This document shows positions 38,225 through 48,297 of a stretch of DNA of 64,000 nt, in pieces. The notes under the pieces were generated by a model, which did not search any database, was not told the DNA's origin, and worked only from the letters and a program-made list of their open reading frames with translations. How positions within the stretch are numbered: the stretch's first letter is position 1; each line of letters begins with the position of its first letter. Source of the stretch: Palleronia marisminoris (lineage in GTDB: Bacteria; Pseudomonadota; Alphaproteobacteria; Rhodobacterales; Rhodobacteraceae); assembly GCF_900172315.1 (NCBI RefSeq), contig NZ_FWFV01000001.1, positions 372,001 through 436,000 of the forward strand. The letters are read 5' to 3'. The translations under genes and the position numbers were made by a program.

Positions 38225-39154
38225 ATGGCCAGCAAACTCGACCAGCTTCGCGACATGACCGTGGTCGTCGCAGATACCGGGGACGTGGACGCCGTGCGCC
38301 GCCTCAAGCCCGAGGACTGCACCACCAACCCCTCGATCGTGCTGAAGGCCGTGGGCTCGGACTACTTCAAGGACATCGTGGAAGAGGGCATCGGCAAGGG
38401 CGGCTCGACCACCGAGATCGCCGACCGGCTGACCGTCTCGGTCGGCGCCGAGCTCGCGCAGATCGTGCCCGGCCGCGTCTCGACCGAGGTGGACGCGCGC
38501 CTCAGCTTCGACACCGAGGCCTCCATCGCCAAGGCCAACTCCCTGATCGAGGGCTACGAGAAGCGCGGCATCGGCAAGGACCGCATCCTGATCAAGCTCG
38601 CCTCCACGTGGGAGGGAATCCGGGCCGCCGAGCGCCTGCAGAAGGACGGGATCGACTGCAACCTGACGCTGCTCTTCTCGATGGCCCAGGCCAAGGCCTG
38701 CGCCGATGCGGGCGTGTTCCTGATCTCGCCCTTCGTCGGCCGGATCACCGACTGGTACAAGAAGGACCAGGGCGTCGAGGGCTTCGACCCCGAAGAGGAC
38801 CCCGGCGTGAAGTCGGTCCGCGCGATCTACGACTACTACAAGTCGAACGGCATCGAGACGGTCGTGATGGGCGCGTCCTTCCGCAACGCCGGCCAGATCG
38901 AGGCGCTGGCGGGCTGCGACCGGCTGACGATCTCGCCCGACCTGCTGGACGAGCTGCACAACGACCAGGGCCAGCTGACCCGCAAGCTCGAGGCCAGGAA
39001 CGGCACCGGCAGCGTCGACGCGATCGACGAGCCGAACTTCCGTTGGGAGCTGAACGAGGACCCGATGGCGACCGAGAAGCTGTCCGAGGGCATCCGCAAG
39101 TTCCACGCCGATGCCGAGAAGCTGGAGAAACTCATCGCCGAGCGCACGAAGTGA
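38225..39154 (+). CDS. tal: Transaldolase
   Basis: This 309-residue class-I transaldolase begins [19 protein letters not shown], has [11 protein letters not shown] and carries the Schiff-base Lys124 in [45 protein letters not shown] and [12 protein letters not shown] complete the TalB-type pattern. It transfers a dihydroxyacetone unit in the pentose phosphate pathway. Its TGA overlaps the GTG of mtnA (GTGA), an unusual coupling with methionine salvage. Confidence 0.96.
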   Translation: MASKLDQLRDMTVVVADTGDVDAVRRLKPEDCTTNPSIVLKAVGSDYFKDIVEEGIGKGGSTTEIADRLTVSVGAELAQIVPGRVSTEVDARLSFDTEASIAKANSLIEGYEKRGIGKDRILIKLASTWEGIRAAERLQKDGIDCNLTLLFSMAQAKACADAGVFLISPFVGRITDWYKKDQGVEGFDPEEDPGVKSVRAIYDYYKSNGIETVVMGASFRNAGQIEALAGCDRLTISPDLLDELHNDQGQLTRKLEARNGTGSVDAIDEPNFRWELNEDPMATEKLSEGIRKFHADAEKLEKLIAERTK

Positions 39155-40245
39155 AGATCGAGGGGCAGCCCTATCGTTCGCTCTGGTGGTCCGACGAGAA
39201 GGGCTGCCTAGAGATCATCGACCAGCGCTGGCTGCCCCACGAGTTGCGCATCCAGGAGGTGCGCAGCCTCGACGATTACGCTGACGCCATCGTCCAGATG
39301 CGCGTCCGCGGCGCGCCGCTGATCGGCGCGACGGCTGCCTACGGGCTGGCGATCGCCATGGCGAACGACCCGTCGGACGCCAGCCTTGCCGCCGCCTACG
39401 ACCGCCTCCACGCCACGCGCCCCACGGCGATCAACCTTCGCTGGGCGCTCGACCGGGCGCGCACCGCGCTGGCGCCACTCGACCCTGAACGGCGTGCCGA
39501 GGCGGCGCTGGCATTGGCGCGCGAGATTGCCGGCGAGGATGTCGATATCAACCACGCCATCGGCACGCACGGGTTGAGCCTTCTGCGGCGCCTGGCGGTC
39601 GAGGCCGAGCGACCGCTCAACATCCTGACGCATTGCAACGCGGGCTGGATCGCGACGGTCGACTGGGGCACCGCGACCTCGCCCATCTACCAGGCCCACG
39701 ACGCAGGGATCGACCTGCATGTCTGGGTGGACGAGACGCGCCCGCGAAACCAGGGTGCGCTGACCGCGTGGGAGCTTGGCAGCCACGGCGTCCCGCACAC
39801 CTACATTACCGACAACGCGGGCGGCCACCTGATGCAGCGAGGCTTGGTGGATATCATCATCACCGGCACCGACCGCGTCACGCGCCGGGGCGACGTGTGC
39901 AACAAGATCGGGACCTACCTGAAGGCGCTCGCGGCCAAGGACAATGGCGTCCCGTTCTGGGTCGCCCTACCCTCGCCCACGATCGACTGGACCGTCTCTG
40001 ACGGGCTACGCGAGATCCCGATCGAACAGCGCGACCCGCGCGAGGTCTCGCACATCCAGGGCGCGGGCCCGGGCGGCATCGCCGAGATCCGCGTCACCCC
40101 GAAAGGCACGCCGACCCGCAACGACGCCTTCGACGTCACGCCCGCGCGGCTGGTGACAGGCTTCATCACCGAACGCGGCCTTTGCCCGGCCACCGAAGAC
40201 GGCCTCGCCGGCCTGTTCCCCGACCTGATCGCGCGGCGCGCCTAG
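39151..40245 (+). CDS. mtnA: S-methyl-5-thioribose-1-phosphate isomerase
   Basis: This 364-residue eIF2B-like isomerase converts methylthioribose-1-P to methylthioribulose-1-P in the salvage of methylthioadenosine. It has [21 protein letters not shown]-like [11 protein letters not shown], the catalytic Cys in [10 protein letters not shown] and Asp in [22 protein letters not shown] 39151 overlaps the transaldolase stop by four bases. No other mtn gene is in the window. Its TAG stop shares the palindrome CTAG with the convergent VOC gene. Confidence 0.95.
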   Translation: MKIEGQPYRSLWWSDEKGCLEIIDQRWLPHELRIQEVRSLDDYADAIVQMRVRGAPLIGATAAYGLAIAMANDPSDASLAAAYDRLHATRPTAINLRWALDRARTALAPLDPERRAEAALALAREIAGEDVDINHAIGTHGLSLLRRLAVEAERPLNILTHCNAGWIATVDWGTATSPIYQAHDAGIDLHVWVDETRPRNQGALTAWELGSHGVPHTYITDNAGGHLMQRGLVDIIITGTDRVTRRGDVCNKIGTYLKALAAKDNGVPFWVALPSPTIDWTVSDGLREIPIEQRDPREVSHIQGAGPGGIAEIRVTPKGTPTRNDAFDVTPARLVTGFITERGLCPATEDGLAGLFPDLIARRA

Positions 40246-40655
40246 CTGGCGAAGACGGCGTCCATCTCGCGGAAACCCTTGAGCTCGATGGGATTTCCCG
40301 ACGGGTCGCGGAAGAACATCGTCCATTGCTCGCCCGGCTCCCCCTCGAACCGGACATACGGGGCCAGCAGCCAATCGGTCTCGGCCTCCTCGAGCCGTTC
40401 GCGCAAGAGCTGCCAGTCCGGCAGGTGCAGCACGAGGCCCATATGCGGCATCGGCACCATGTGACCGCCGACTTTCCCGGTTGCGGCAGTGGCGAAGGGC
40501 TCGCCCTTGTGCAGCGACAGCTGGTGGCCGAAGAAGTCGAAATCGACCCATGTCTCGGTCGAGCGGCCCTCGGTGCAGCACAATACGCCGCCATAGAAGG
40601 CCCGCGCGTCATCGAGATCCGTGACATGGATGGCGAGGTGGAAGGGGGTCAGCAT
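40242..40655 (-). CDS. VOC-family (glyoxalase/dioxygenase fold) protein
   Basis: This 137-residue protein carries paired beta-alpha-beta-beta-beta motifs: [22 protein letters not shown] with a first metal-type His, [12 protein letters not shown], and a second half ending [16 protein letters not shown] with the Glu ligand. The fold serves glyoxalases, dioxygenases and resistance proteins; the function here is not assignable. AAGGAG supports ATG 40655. Its stop overlaps the mtnA stop in CTAG at 40242-40245. Confidence 0.87.
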   Translation of the reverse strand: MLTPFHLAIHVTDLDDARAFYGGVLCCTEGRSTETWVDFDFFGHQLSLHKGEPFATAATGKVGGHMVPMPHMGLVLHLPDWQLLRERLEEAETDWLLAPYVRFEGEPGEQWTMFFRDPSGNPIELKGFREMDAVFAS

Positions 40656-40744
40656 GGTCGGTCTCCTTTTTTCGGCGGGCGGCTTACCCGGGACGACCTG
40701 CACGCGCAAATGAACCTCTGCGGCAGGAAGCGCATTGCCTGTCC

Positions 40745-41278
40745 ATGAGTGACATGATTTTCGACAGCATCGGCGGCATCTTTCGGATGATCCTCCTCGC
40801 GACGATGGCATATGTCGCCGTCGTTCTCATCATACGTATCTCGGGCAAGCGGACGCTTTCGACGCTGAATGCGTTCGACATGATCGTGACGGTTGCGCTC
40901 GGCTCGACCCTGGCGTCCGCGATCCTGTCCCAATCGACGCCTCTGGTCGAGGCGCTCGCGGCCTTCGCGACGCTCGTCGCGCTGCAATGGATCGTGGCCT
41001 GGGCGTCGGTCCGGTCAAGCGGCTTTGCCCAGCTTGTCCGATCCGAGCCCGCCCTGCTGGTCCGCAACGGAGAGATCCTGCATGACGCCCTGCGGCGACA
41101 ACGGGTCACCGAGAACGAGTTGATGACCGTCATCCGCCAATCCTCGGCCCGCGCGCCCGAGAACACGGCAGCGGTGATCCTGGAAACCGACGGCTCGTTC
41201 AGCGTGGTCTCCGAAGACGGTACCGAGGACGGTACCGCCTATGCCCGCGCGGGGCTCGACCGTGGGCGGCAGGGCTAG
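40745..41278 (+). CDS. DUF421 (YetF-like) membrane protein
   Basis: This 177-residue protein has three N-terminal hydrophobic segments (MILLATMAYVAVVLIIRISG, FDMIVTVALGSTLASAIL, LAAFATLVALQWIVAWASV). The cytoplasmic DUF421 domain follows, with SEPALLVRNGEILHDALRRQRVTENELMTVIRQ and a strand ending AVILETDGSFSVV. KRTLSTLNAFDMIVT is the family hallmark. The function is unknown; Bacillus YetF relatives are linked to spore or envelope properties. The stop is shared with the convergent SIMPL gene in CTAG at 41275-41278. Confidence 0.88.
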   Translation: MSDMIFDSIGGIFRMILLATMAYVAVVLIIRISGKRTLSTLNAFDMIVTVALGSTLASAILSQSTPLVEALAAFATLVALQWIVAWASVRSSGFAQLVRSEPALLVRNGEILHDALRRQRVTENELMTVIRQSSARAPENTAAVILETDGSFSVVSEDGTEDGTAYARAGLDRGRQG

Positions 41279-41964
41279 TCGGCCACCGTCGCGAACCGCA
41301 GCGTGACGTTGGCCGTGACGCCGACCTCACCGCGGGCGATCGGCATGTCGGCCATGCTCGCCTCCATCCGCATCATGGGTTGCGGCGGCTCGTAACCGAC
41401 CTCGCCTTCGCGGAGCTCCTCGATCTCGCCCAGGCCCAGCCCGGCGGCCTGTGCCATCACGGCCGCCTTGCGCACCGCATCGGCCACCGCAGCGCCAAGG
41501 GCCGCGTCCTCGGCGGCTTGCGGATCGGACAGCTGCCACTGAATCCCCTCGAGCCGGTTCGCCCCCTGCGTCACGGCCGCATCCAGCACGGGGCCCAGCG
41601 TGTCGAGGTCGCGCACCCGCACCGACAAAAGCGATTCGGCCCGGTATCCCGCGATCTCCGGACCCTCGTTCGGCCGCGTCTCGGCCTGATCGGCGTAAAC
41701 CGGCCGCAGGTTCAGCGTTCCGGTCTGCATGTCGCGTGGGGCGATCCCGGCGTCGGTCAGGCTTTGGAGGACCGGCGACAGCCCCTGCCCCATCGCGGTC
41801 ACGGCCTCGGCCGGGGTGGGCGCATCGGCCTCGACACCCAGCGTCACAAGGGCCAGATCGGGTTCGAAAGCGACTTCTCCGGTGCCTCCGACCGTCAATG
41901 TCTGCCCCAGAACCGGGCTTGCGAGCGCGACGCCCGCCACCATGGTCAATGTTCGAATAAGCAT
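41275..41964 (-). CDS. Periplasmic SIMPL/DUF541 protein (YggE-like)
   Basis: This 229-residue protein has a signal peptide (LIRTLTMVAGVALASPVLGQ). The SIMPL domain follows: TLTVGGTGEVAFEPDLALVTLGVEA, AGIAPRDMQTGTLNLRPVY, a YRAESLLSVRVRDLDTLG block, and a C-terminal ALGAAVADAVRKAAVMAQAAGL helix. YggE relatives lessen oxidative stress by an unknown route. AAGGGC precedes ATG 41964; the longer frame adds a short basic N-terminus and is less likely. Confidence 0.9.
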   Translation of the reverse strand: MLIRTLTMVAGVALASPVLGQTLTVGGTGEVAFEPDLALVTLGVEADAPTPAEAVTAMGQGLSPVLQSLTDAGIAPRDMQTGTLNLRPVYADQAETRPNEGPEIAGYRAESLLSVRVRDLDTLGPVLDAAVTQGANRLEGIQWQLSDPQAAEDAALGAAVADAVRKAAVMAQAAGLGLGEIEELREGEVGYEPPQPMMRMEASMADMPIARGEVGVTANVTLRFATVAD

Positions 41965-42117
41965 GTTCTTGCCCTTTCGGCTTCTCATACCGCGACACCT
42001 AGCCTCAATATCCGAAAGTTGCTCGCCTTTCTTCCCATGCGCGGTATCCTGCGGTAAACGACAAGCTTAGTCCCGGCGCCCCGTGCCGGCAGCCCGCGCC
42101 CGTGCCAGAGCAGGTTT

Positions 42118-45063
42118 ATGAAATACGATTTCGCGCTCGACTTCACGCCTGAGGGGGTTCGCCTCCTGAAGGGTTCCGGCGATGACCAGGTCGTCTTTGG
42201 ATACGTCGTTTTCAACGACCCGCATTTCGACACGCGTGTCGAAGACCTCCGGAAGGAGGCCGAAGACGATCATGGCGGCCCCTTCGCGACGGCGTTGCTG
42301 CTGCCGCACTCGGAAGTCCTGTTCCACACGATGAAGGTCGAGGAAGGCACCGAGATTACCGAGAAGGCCGTCCGCGCCGAACTCGACGGGATGACGCCCT
42401 ACGACATCGATTCCCTCGCCTATGACTGGAAGACGCTGTCGAAAACGCAGGCCGAGATCGCCGCCGTGGCGCGCGAAACGCTGGCCGAGGCGGATGCCTT
42501 CGCCGCCGCGCATGGCTTCGGCCCCGGCCCGTACTCGACCCCGCCGAACTCCAAGGCGTTCCGCGGTCAGCCGGATTTCGGCGCGTCCGACCGGCCGATG
42601 CCGAAGCCGGCGCCGATACCGGAACCCGAACCTGCACCGACACCCGCAGCGGCCCCGAAGGCGGAACTGCCCGCGCCCAAGCCCGAAGTGCCCGCGACCG
42701 CTCTGCCGGCGCCGAAAGCGCCCGAGGCACCACCGCCAGCTGTGAAGGAAGATGCTGCAAAGCCGGTATCCGCGACGCCGACTGGCCCGGATACGCCCCG
42801 AGGGCCCGCGCCGTCCTCGAGCAAGCCCGCCAATGCGTCGGCCGGGACGGACACGCCGGCCCCTCCGAAGGCAGATCCGAAGCCAGAAGTGTCCGCCAGG
42901 AAGCCCGAAGAGCCGCCCCTCATCGACGATTTCGCCGAACCAAACGTCACGCGCGCGGGCAGAACGGACGGACCCACCGGTGCGCCGCCGCCCAAGAAGC
43001 CCGCAGAGAAGTCAAACGAGGCCGAGACGCCGGCGTCGTTCGCGTCGCGCCGGACCAGCAGCTCGTCCGGGACAGGAGCCGCGGCCGCGATCGGAACGGC
43101 CGTCGCAGCCGGGGCCGCGGCGGGGGTCGCCACCGCGGCGACCGCAACGCGCCTGGGGTCGATCGCCTCACGCGCCGCCTCGTCGCCCGATGGCGGCGCG
43201 GGTCCATCCCAGACCTCCCGCGCCCCCGCCAAGGAGGCGCCGAAGACCAAAGCCGGCCCCCTCCCGCCCCAGCGGCGGACCACGGCCCCCGCCCCGACCG
43301 AGCCGTCGGGCCGTACCGCCGCCCCCGGCCGTGGCGCACCCACGCCGACCGTCCGCAAGGTCGAGACGCCCGACAGCGTCCGAGGCGCCGCGAAGTCCCT
43401 GTCGACCGCTCCCGGCAGCGCGGATCCGAAGCCTCGGCTGAGCGAGGCCGAGTCGCTGACCGTCTTCGGGATGCGCGGCTCGCCGACTCGTCGGACGTCG
43501 GCGATGCTTCCCATCGTGATCGGCCTCGTGGTGGCCCTGTTGCTGGCCGTGCTCGTCTGGACGGCGTTCTACTTTGTAAGCGACACCGAGGACACGGCGC
43601 CCGAGATCGAGCAATCCTCCGTCCTCCCCGTCGATGATGCTCTCCCGGCCACCGAAGAGATCGAAGACAGCGCGGTCGCCGTGGACGCGACCGCCGACAA
43701 CGCCCCTGTCGTCGAAGACAGCGCGATCGTCGACGCGTCCCCGGAAGAGCCCGCGGCCGAGGTCGAAAGCGTCGCCGAAGTCGAGCCCGAGGCGCCCGAG
43801 GTCGTCGAGACCGCCCCCGAAGAGCCCGCCCCGACCGACGCGGCAACCCCGGACCCCGCGCTCGAGCCGGGACCGGACGATCCTTTGCGCCGGCCGGAAG
43901 ACGCTCCCGAGGCGACGCGATACGCGGCTACCGGCGTCTCGACCGCGGCACCAAGCACCTCCGACACCCCGGTGGCGGACAGCCCCGATCTCGCCGGGTC
44001 GCAGGGCGACAGCACGATCCGGGTGCAGGACGGCGTCGCCGCACTGCAGGCGCCCGAACTCGCGGCGCTGTCGGCGCCCACCCAGTTGGCCCCGCCGCCG
44101 CCACCCGGCGCGCGGTTCGAGCTGGACGAGAACGGCCGCGTCCTCGCCACGCCCGAGGGCACCATGTCACCGCAAGGCGTGCGCATCACGTCCGGGCAGC
44201 CCCCCGTCGTGCCGCCGCAGAGCCCCGAACGCCCCGCCGCCACGACCGAGGCCGCAGCGCCGGTCGACGAAAGCAGCCTCGAGGTTCCGGTCACGGATGG
44301 TCAGCCGGACATGACCCCGCCCGAGCGGATCGCAACGCCCGACGCCGATGCCACGGAGCAGGCCGTGATAGGCACGCCCATGGCGCGCCCGGACGGCGTC
44401 TCGGTGACGCGGCGCACCTCGCTCGACGACGTCGAAGACGACGCGATGACGCCGGGCAGCGTTGCGCTGACAGGGCTCGAAGGCCCTCAGGACACGCCCG
44501 ATGGCGTGGTCCAGACCCCGAGCGATGCGCAGGTGGTCCTGGCCGCGCTGAGCCCCCGCGCCCGGCCGGAACGCGAAATCCCGCAGCAGGATCTGCCGCA
44601 GATCAGCGAAGAGCAGAGCGCCGCGCAAGCCCAGGCCGTCGCCACGGCCATCGCCTCGATCATTCCGGGGCTCGACGAGGCGACCGACGAGGCCGTGGCC
44701 CGATCCCTCCGCCCCGGCAACCGCCCGCAGAACTTCGCCGCGACGGTGGAGCAGGCACGCGAGGCCGCACCGGTACAGGTCGCCGCGGCCTCTGCAGTCG
44801 TCACGCCGCGCAACCCGACCACTGGTTCCGTCGCCTCTCGCGCGACCAGTCAGAACGCCATCCGGCTGAACCAGATCAACCTGATCGGCGTCTACGGCAC
44901 GGAATCCAGCCGCCGCGCCCTGATACGCCTGCCCTCGGGGCGCTTCGTGAAAGTCCAGGTCGGCGACCGTGTGGATGGCGGCCGTGTCAGCGCCATCGCC
45001 AGCGACAAGCTGCAATACGTCAAGGGCGGTCGACAGGTCGTCCTTTCGATCCCCGCAGGCTAG
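42118..45063 (+). CDS. Composite membrane protein: GspL/PilM-like N-domain, one TM helix, GspC/PilP-like C-domain
   Basis: This 981-residue protein was not assignable to a named family. Residues 1-135 resemble the cytoplasmic actin-like part of GspL/PilM: ALLLPHSEVLFHTMKV, a VRAELDGMTPYDIDSLAYDW block and an EIAAVARETLAEADAFAAAHGF helix. Residues 136-460 are Pro/Ala-rich and low-complexity. A single membrane helix follows (LPIVIGLVVALLLAVLVWTAF, about 465-487), then a very acidic periplasmic region. Residues ~915-981 (LIGVYGTESSRRALIRL, VKVQVGDRVDGGRVSAIASD, LQYVKGGR) match the small beta-domain pattern of GspC-HR/PilP. No secretin, ATPase or pilin gene is nearby. The resemblance is by eye. 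Confidence 0.75.
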   Translation: MKYDFALDFTPEGVRLLKGSGDDQVVFGYVVFNDPHFDTRVEDLRKEAEDDHGGPFATALLLPHSEVLFHTMKVEEGTEITEKAVRAELDGMTPYDIDSLAYDWKTLSKTQAEIAAVARETLAEADAFAAAHGFGPGPYSTPPNSKAFRGQPDFGASDRPMPKPAPIPEPEPAPTPAAAPKAELPAPKPEVPATALPAPKAPEAPPPAVKEDAAKPVSATPTGPDTPRGPAPSSSKPANASAGTDTPAPPKADPKPEVSARKPEEPPLIDDFAEPNVTRAGRTDGPTGAPPPKKPAEKSNEAETPASFASRRTSSSSGTGAAAAIGTAVAAGAAAGVATAATATRLGSIASRAASSPDGGAGPSQTSRAPAKEAPKTKAGPLPPQRRTTAPAPTEPSGRTAAPGRGAPTPTVRKVETPDSVRGAAKSLSTAPGSADPKPRLSEAESLTVFGMRGSPTRRTSAMLPIVIGLVVALLLAVLVWTAFYFVSDTEDTAPEIEQSSVLPVDDALPATEEIEDSAVAVDATADNAPVVEDSAIVDASPEEPAAEVESVAEVEPEAPEVVETAPEEPAPTDAATPDPALEPGPDDPLRRPEDAPEATRYAATGVSTAAPSTSDTPVADSPDLAGSQGDSTIRVQDGVAALQAPELAALSAPTQLAPPPPPGARFELDENGRVLATPEGTMSPQGVRITSGQPPVVPPQSPERPAATTEAAAPVDESSLEVPVTDGQPDMTPPERIATPDADATEQAVIGTPMARPDGVSVTRRTSLDDVEDDAMTPGSVALTGLEGPQDTPDGVVQTPSDAQVVLAALSPRARPEREIPQQDLPQISEEQSAAQAQAVATAIASIIPGLDEATDEAVARSLRPGNRPQNFAATVEQAREAAPVQVAAASAVVTPRNPTTGSVASRATSQNAIRLNQINLIGVYGTESSRRALIRLPSGRFVKVQVGDRVDGGRVSAIASDKLQYVKGGRQVVLSIPAG

Positions 45064-45121
45064 GAAAACAGGGCGGTTCTGGTAGGTCTCCTTCCATCGG
45101 ACGCGCGGTGACGGAGACAGA

Positions 45122-47050
45122 ATGGAATCGTTCCTCTTTCAGGCCCTCATCTATCTCGGCGCCGCGGTCATTTCGGTTCCGATCGCTGCCCGCCTGGGCC
45201 TGGGATCGGTGCTGGGCTACCTAGCCGCCGGAATTCTGATCGGGCCGGTCTTCGGCTTGGTAGGAGCCGAGACGCAGGACCTTCAGCACTTCGCCGAATT
45301 CGGTGTCGTCATGATGCTGTTCCTCATCGGGCTCGAGCTGGAGCCGCGCGTGCTGTGGAACATGCGCCACCGGCTCGTGGGCCTCGGCGGGTCGCAGGTT
45401 CTGATTACCATGGGCCTCGTCACGGCTGCGGCGATCGCGATCGGGCTCGACTGGTACGAAGCTACGGCCGTGGGCATGATCTTCGCCCTGTCCTCGACCG
45501 CCATCGTCCTGCAGACCCTGAACGAAAAGCAGCTGATGCAGACGGCGGGCGGGCGGTCCTCGTTCTCGGTGCTGCTGACGCAGGACATCGCGGTCATCCC
45601 GATGCTGGCGCTGATGCCTCTTCTGGGCAGCGGTCAGGGCCCGGCGGGCGACGCCCACGGGGCCGAGGTCGCGGGAGAGACCACCGCCGCCGCCCATGCC
45701 GAGACGATGACCGAATTCGTCCAGAACCTGCCCGGTTGGGGCCTGACCCTGCTGACCATCGCCGCGATCGGAGCGATCATCGTCGCCGGCGTCTTCGGCA
45801 CCCGCCCCGTCTTCCGCTACATCCACCGGGCGCGGCTGCGCGAGCTTTACACCGCCCTCGCCCTCTTGATCGTCATCTCGATCTCGTACGTGATGACGCT
45901 GGTCGGCCTGTCCCCCGCGCTCGGCGCGTTCCTTGCCGGCGTCGTGCTGGCCAACTCGGAATTCCGCCACGAGCTCGAATCCGACATCGAGCCGTTCAAG
46001 GGCCTGCTCCTGGGGCTGTTCTTCATCACCGTGGGCGCCGGAATCTCGTTCCCGCGGCTTTTCGAAAGCCCGTTCGTCATCATCGGCCTTGCGCTGGGGC
46101 TGATGTTCCTGAAGGGCGTCGTTCTCTACGGATTGGCCCATCTGTTCAGCCTCGGGCGGCGCGACCGGTGGCTGTTCACGCTGGGGTTGGCGCAGGCGGG
46201 CGAGTTCGGCTTCGTGCTGACCTCGTTCGCGCTTCAGACCGGCGTCCTGAACCGCGAACTGAGCGAGCTTCTGCTTCTGATCATCGCCATGTCCATGCTG
46301 CTGACCCCGCTGTTCTTCATCCTGTGGGAGAGTATCAACAAGCGCCTCTCGGAGAGTCACGTCGCCGACCATCCGCCCGACGAGATCGACCAGCAATCGT
46401 CCATCATCATCGCCGGGATCGGCCGGTTCGGCCAGGTCGTGAACCGGATGCTGCAGCTGGGCGGGTTCGAAACGACGGTGCTGGATCACGACCTGGACAC
46501 GGTGCAGCTGATGCGCAAGTTCGGCTTCAAGGGGTTCTTCGGCGATCCGACCCGCCCCGAGCTGCTGCACGCGGCCGGGCTCGACACGGCCAAGGTGCTG
46601 GTGGCGGCCATGGACGAGCCGAAGAAGGTCACGGCGATCGTGGAATATGCTCGCAAGGCACGGCCGGACCTGCACATCATCGCCCGCGCTTACGACCGCA
46701 ACCACGTCTACGAGCTGTATCGCGCAGGCGCCGACGACATCGTCCGCGAAGTCTTCGACAGTTCGCTGCGGGCCGGGCGCTACGTTCTGGAGAATATCGG
46801 CCTGAGCGAGTTCGAGGCCTCCGAACTGGAGAAAGCCTTCTTCAGGATCGACCGCTCGGCCCTGCGCGAGCTGGCCGAGCTGTGGAAACCCGGCGTCCCG
46901 ATCTCGAAGAACGAAGCCTACATGGAGCGCGCCCGCGCCCTGAATGCCGACCTGGAATCGGCGCTCTCGGCCAAATACGACGAGATGCGCTCCGGCCGCA
47001 GTTCGGACGACGACGAGGACGAGGACGAGGACGACACGCGGGTGGCCTGA
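45122..47050 (+). CDS. Kef-type monovalent cation:proton antiporter (CPA2 family)
   Basis: This 642-residue protein has about twelve membrane helices in residues 1-400, with the CPA2 text LGYLAAGILIGP, LFLIGLELEP, FALSSTAIVLQTL, LSPALGAFLAGVVLANSEFRHELE. A cytoplasmic RCK/KTN domain follows (IIAGIGRFGQVVNRML, then LDHDLDTVQLMRKFGFKGFFGDPT), which binds NAD(H) or a regulator. It ends in an Asp/Glu-rich tail. KefB/KefC/YbaL relatives release K+ in exchange for H+ during electrophile or pH stress. It is convergent with ispG. Confidence 0.94.
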   Translation: MESFLFQALIYLGAAVISVPIAARLGLGSVLGYLAAGILIGPVFGLVGAETQDLQHFAEFGVVMMLFLIGLELEPRVLWNMRHRLVGLGGSQVLITMGLVTAAAIAIGLDWYEATAVGMIFALSSTAIVLQTLNEKQLMQTAGGRSSFSVLLTQDIAVIPMLALMPLLGSGQGPAGDAHGAEVAGETTAAAHAETMTEFVQNLPGWGLTLLTIAAIGAIIVAGVFGTRPVFRYIHRARLRELYTALALLIVISISYVMTLVGLSPALGAFLAGVVLANSEFRHELESDIEPFKGLLLGLFFITVGAGISFPRLFESPFVIIGLALGLMFLKGVVLYGLAHLFSLGRRDRWLFTLGLAQAGEFGFVLTSFALQTGVLNRELSELLLLIIAMSMLLTPLFFILWESINKRLSESHVADHPPDEIDQQSSIIIAGIGRFGQVVNRMLQLGGFETTVLDHDLDTVQLMRKFGFKGFFGDPTRPELLHAAGLDTAKVLVAAMDEPKKVTAIVEYARKARPDLHIIARAYDRNHVYELYRAGADDIVREVFDSSLRAGRYVLENIGLSEFEASELEKAFFRIDRSALRELAELWKPGVPISKNEAYMERARALNADLESALSAKYDEMRSGRSSDDDEDEDEDDTRVA

Positions 47051-47077
47051 CCAGCGACCCACATCGCCCGGGCGGGC

Positions 47078-48211
47078 TTACTCGGCCGCGTGGACCTCTT
47101 CGGCTTGCTCGGCTTCGATCTGGGCGGCGCGCGCCTCCACCTGCTCGACGATATGGTCGACCATCTGCTCGTTCGACATCTTGTGACTCTGCTTGCCGGC
47201 CAGATAGACCATGCCCGAGCCGGCGCCACCGCCGGTGAACCCGACATCGGTCATCAGCGCCTCGCCCGGGCCGTTCACCACGCAGCCGATGATCGACAGC
47301 GACATGGGCGTCTTGATATGCGCCAGCCGATCCTCGAGCGTCTCGACCGTCTTGATCACGTCGAAGCCCTGCCGCGCGCAGGACGGGCACGAGATGATGT
47401 TGACCCCGCGATGCCGAAGCCCCAGCGATTTCAGGATCTCGTAGCCGACGCGCACTTCCTCGACCGGGTCGGCGCTGAGGCTCACGCGGACCGTATCGCC
47501 GATACCCATCCACAGCAGGTTGCCAAGGCCGATCGCGCTCTTGATCGTGCCGGACATCAACCCACCCGCCTCGGTAATCCCAAGGTGGATCGGCGCGTCG
47601 GTCGCCTCGGCGAGTGCCTGGTAGGCCGCGGCCGACAGGAACACGTCCGACGCCTTCACGCTGATCTTGAACTCGTGGAAGTCGTTGTCCTCGAGGATCT
47701 TGATATGGTCGAGCGCGCTTTCGACCATCGCCTCTGGACAGGGCTCGCCGTACTTCTCGAGCAGATCACGCTCGAGGCTGCCCGCGTTCACGCCGATGCG
47801 GATGGAGCAGCCATTGTCGCGTGCGGCGCGGATCACTTCCTTCACGCGCCGGTCGTCGCCGATATTGCCAGGATTGATCCGCAGGCACGCGGCGCCAGCC
47901 TCGGCGGCCTCGATGGCGCGCTTGTAGTGGAAATGGATGTCCGCGACGATCGGCACCGGGCTTTCGCGGCAGATTTCCTTCATCGCCTGCGTCGTCGCCT
48001 CGTCGGGGCACGAGACGCGCACGATGTCTGCCCCGGCCTCGGCGCAGGCTTCGATCTGCTTCAGCGTCGCCCTGGCGTCCGTTCCGTCGGTGTTGGTCAT
48101 GGTCTGCACCGCGATCGGTGCGTCGCCGCCGACGGGCACGTTTCCCACCATGATCTGCCGCGACTTCCGGCGGTAAATGTTCTTCCAGGGTCGAACGTGG
48201 TTCAGGGACAT
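47078..48211 (-). CDS. ispG: 4-hydroxy-3-methylbut-2-enyl-diphosphate synthase (flavodoxin)
   Basis: This 377-residue enzyme of the MEP isoprenoid pathway reduces ME-cPP to HMBPP. It has [46 protein letters not shown] and the [4Fe-4S] ligands in [15 protein letters not shown] and [10 protein letters not shown]. Length and termini fit the bacterial type. It lies 86 bases downstream of the RodZ-like gene on the same strand, an arrangement common in bacteria, so the two are probably co-transcribed. Confidence 0.97.
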   Translation of the reverse strand: MSLNHVRPWKNIYRRKSRQIMVGNVPVGGDAPIAVQTMTNTDGTDARATLKQIEACAEAGADIVRVSCPDEATTQAMKEICRESPVPIVADIHFHYKRAIEAAEAGAACLRINPGNIGDDRRVKEVIRAARDNGCSIRIGVNAGSLERDLLEKYGEPCPEAMVESALDHIKILEDNDFHEFKISVKASDVFLSAAAYQALAEATDAPIHLGITEAGGLMSGTIKSAIGLGNLLWMGIGDTVRVSLSADPVEEVRVGYEILKSLGLRHRGVNIISCPSCARQGFDVIKTVETLEDRLAHIKTPMSLSIIGCVVNGPGEALMTDVGFTGGGAGSGMVYLAGKQSHKMSNEQMVDHIVEQVEARAAQIEAEQAEEVHAAE

Positions 48212-48297
48212 GGAACGCTCCGGCTTGCCTCGTGCGACACCTAGGCGTTTCCGCGCGTTCTGCCAACCGGGCGCGACCTCTTGGCGGGTTGCTCCGC

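Noticed and set aside
42700-44800. Pro/Ala-rich part of the composite protein as translation initiation factor IF-2
   Set aside because: Low-complexity similarity only. There is no GTPase G-domain, and a membrane helix is present.
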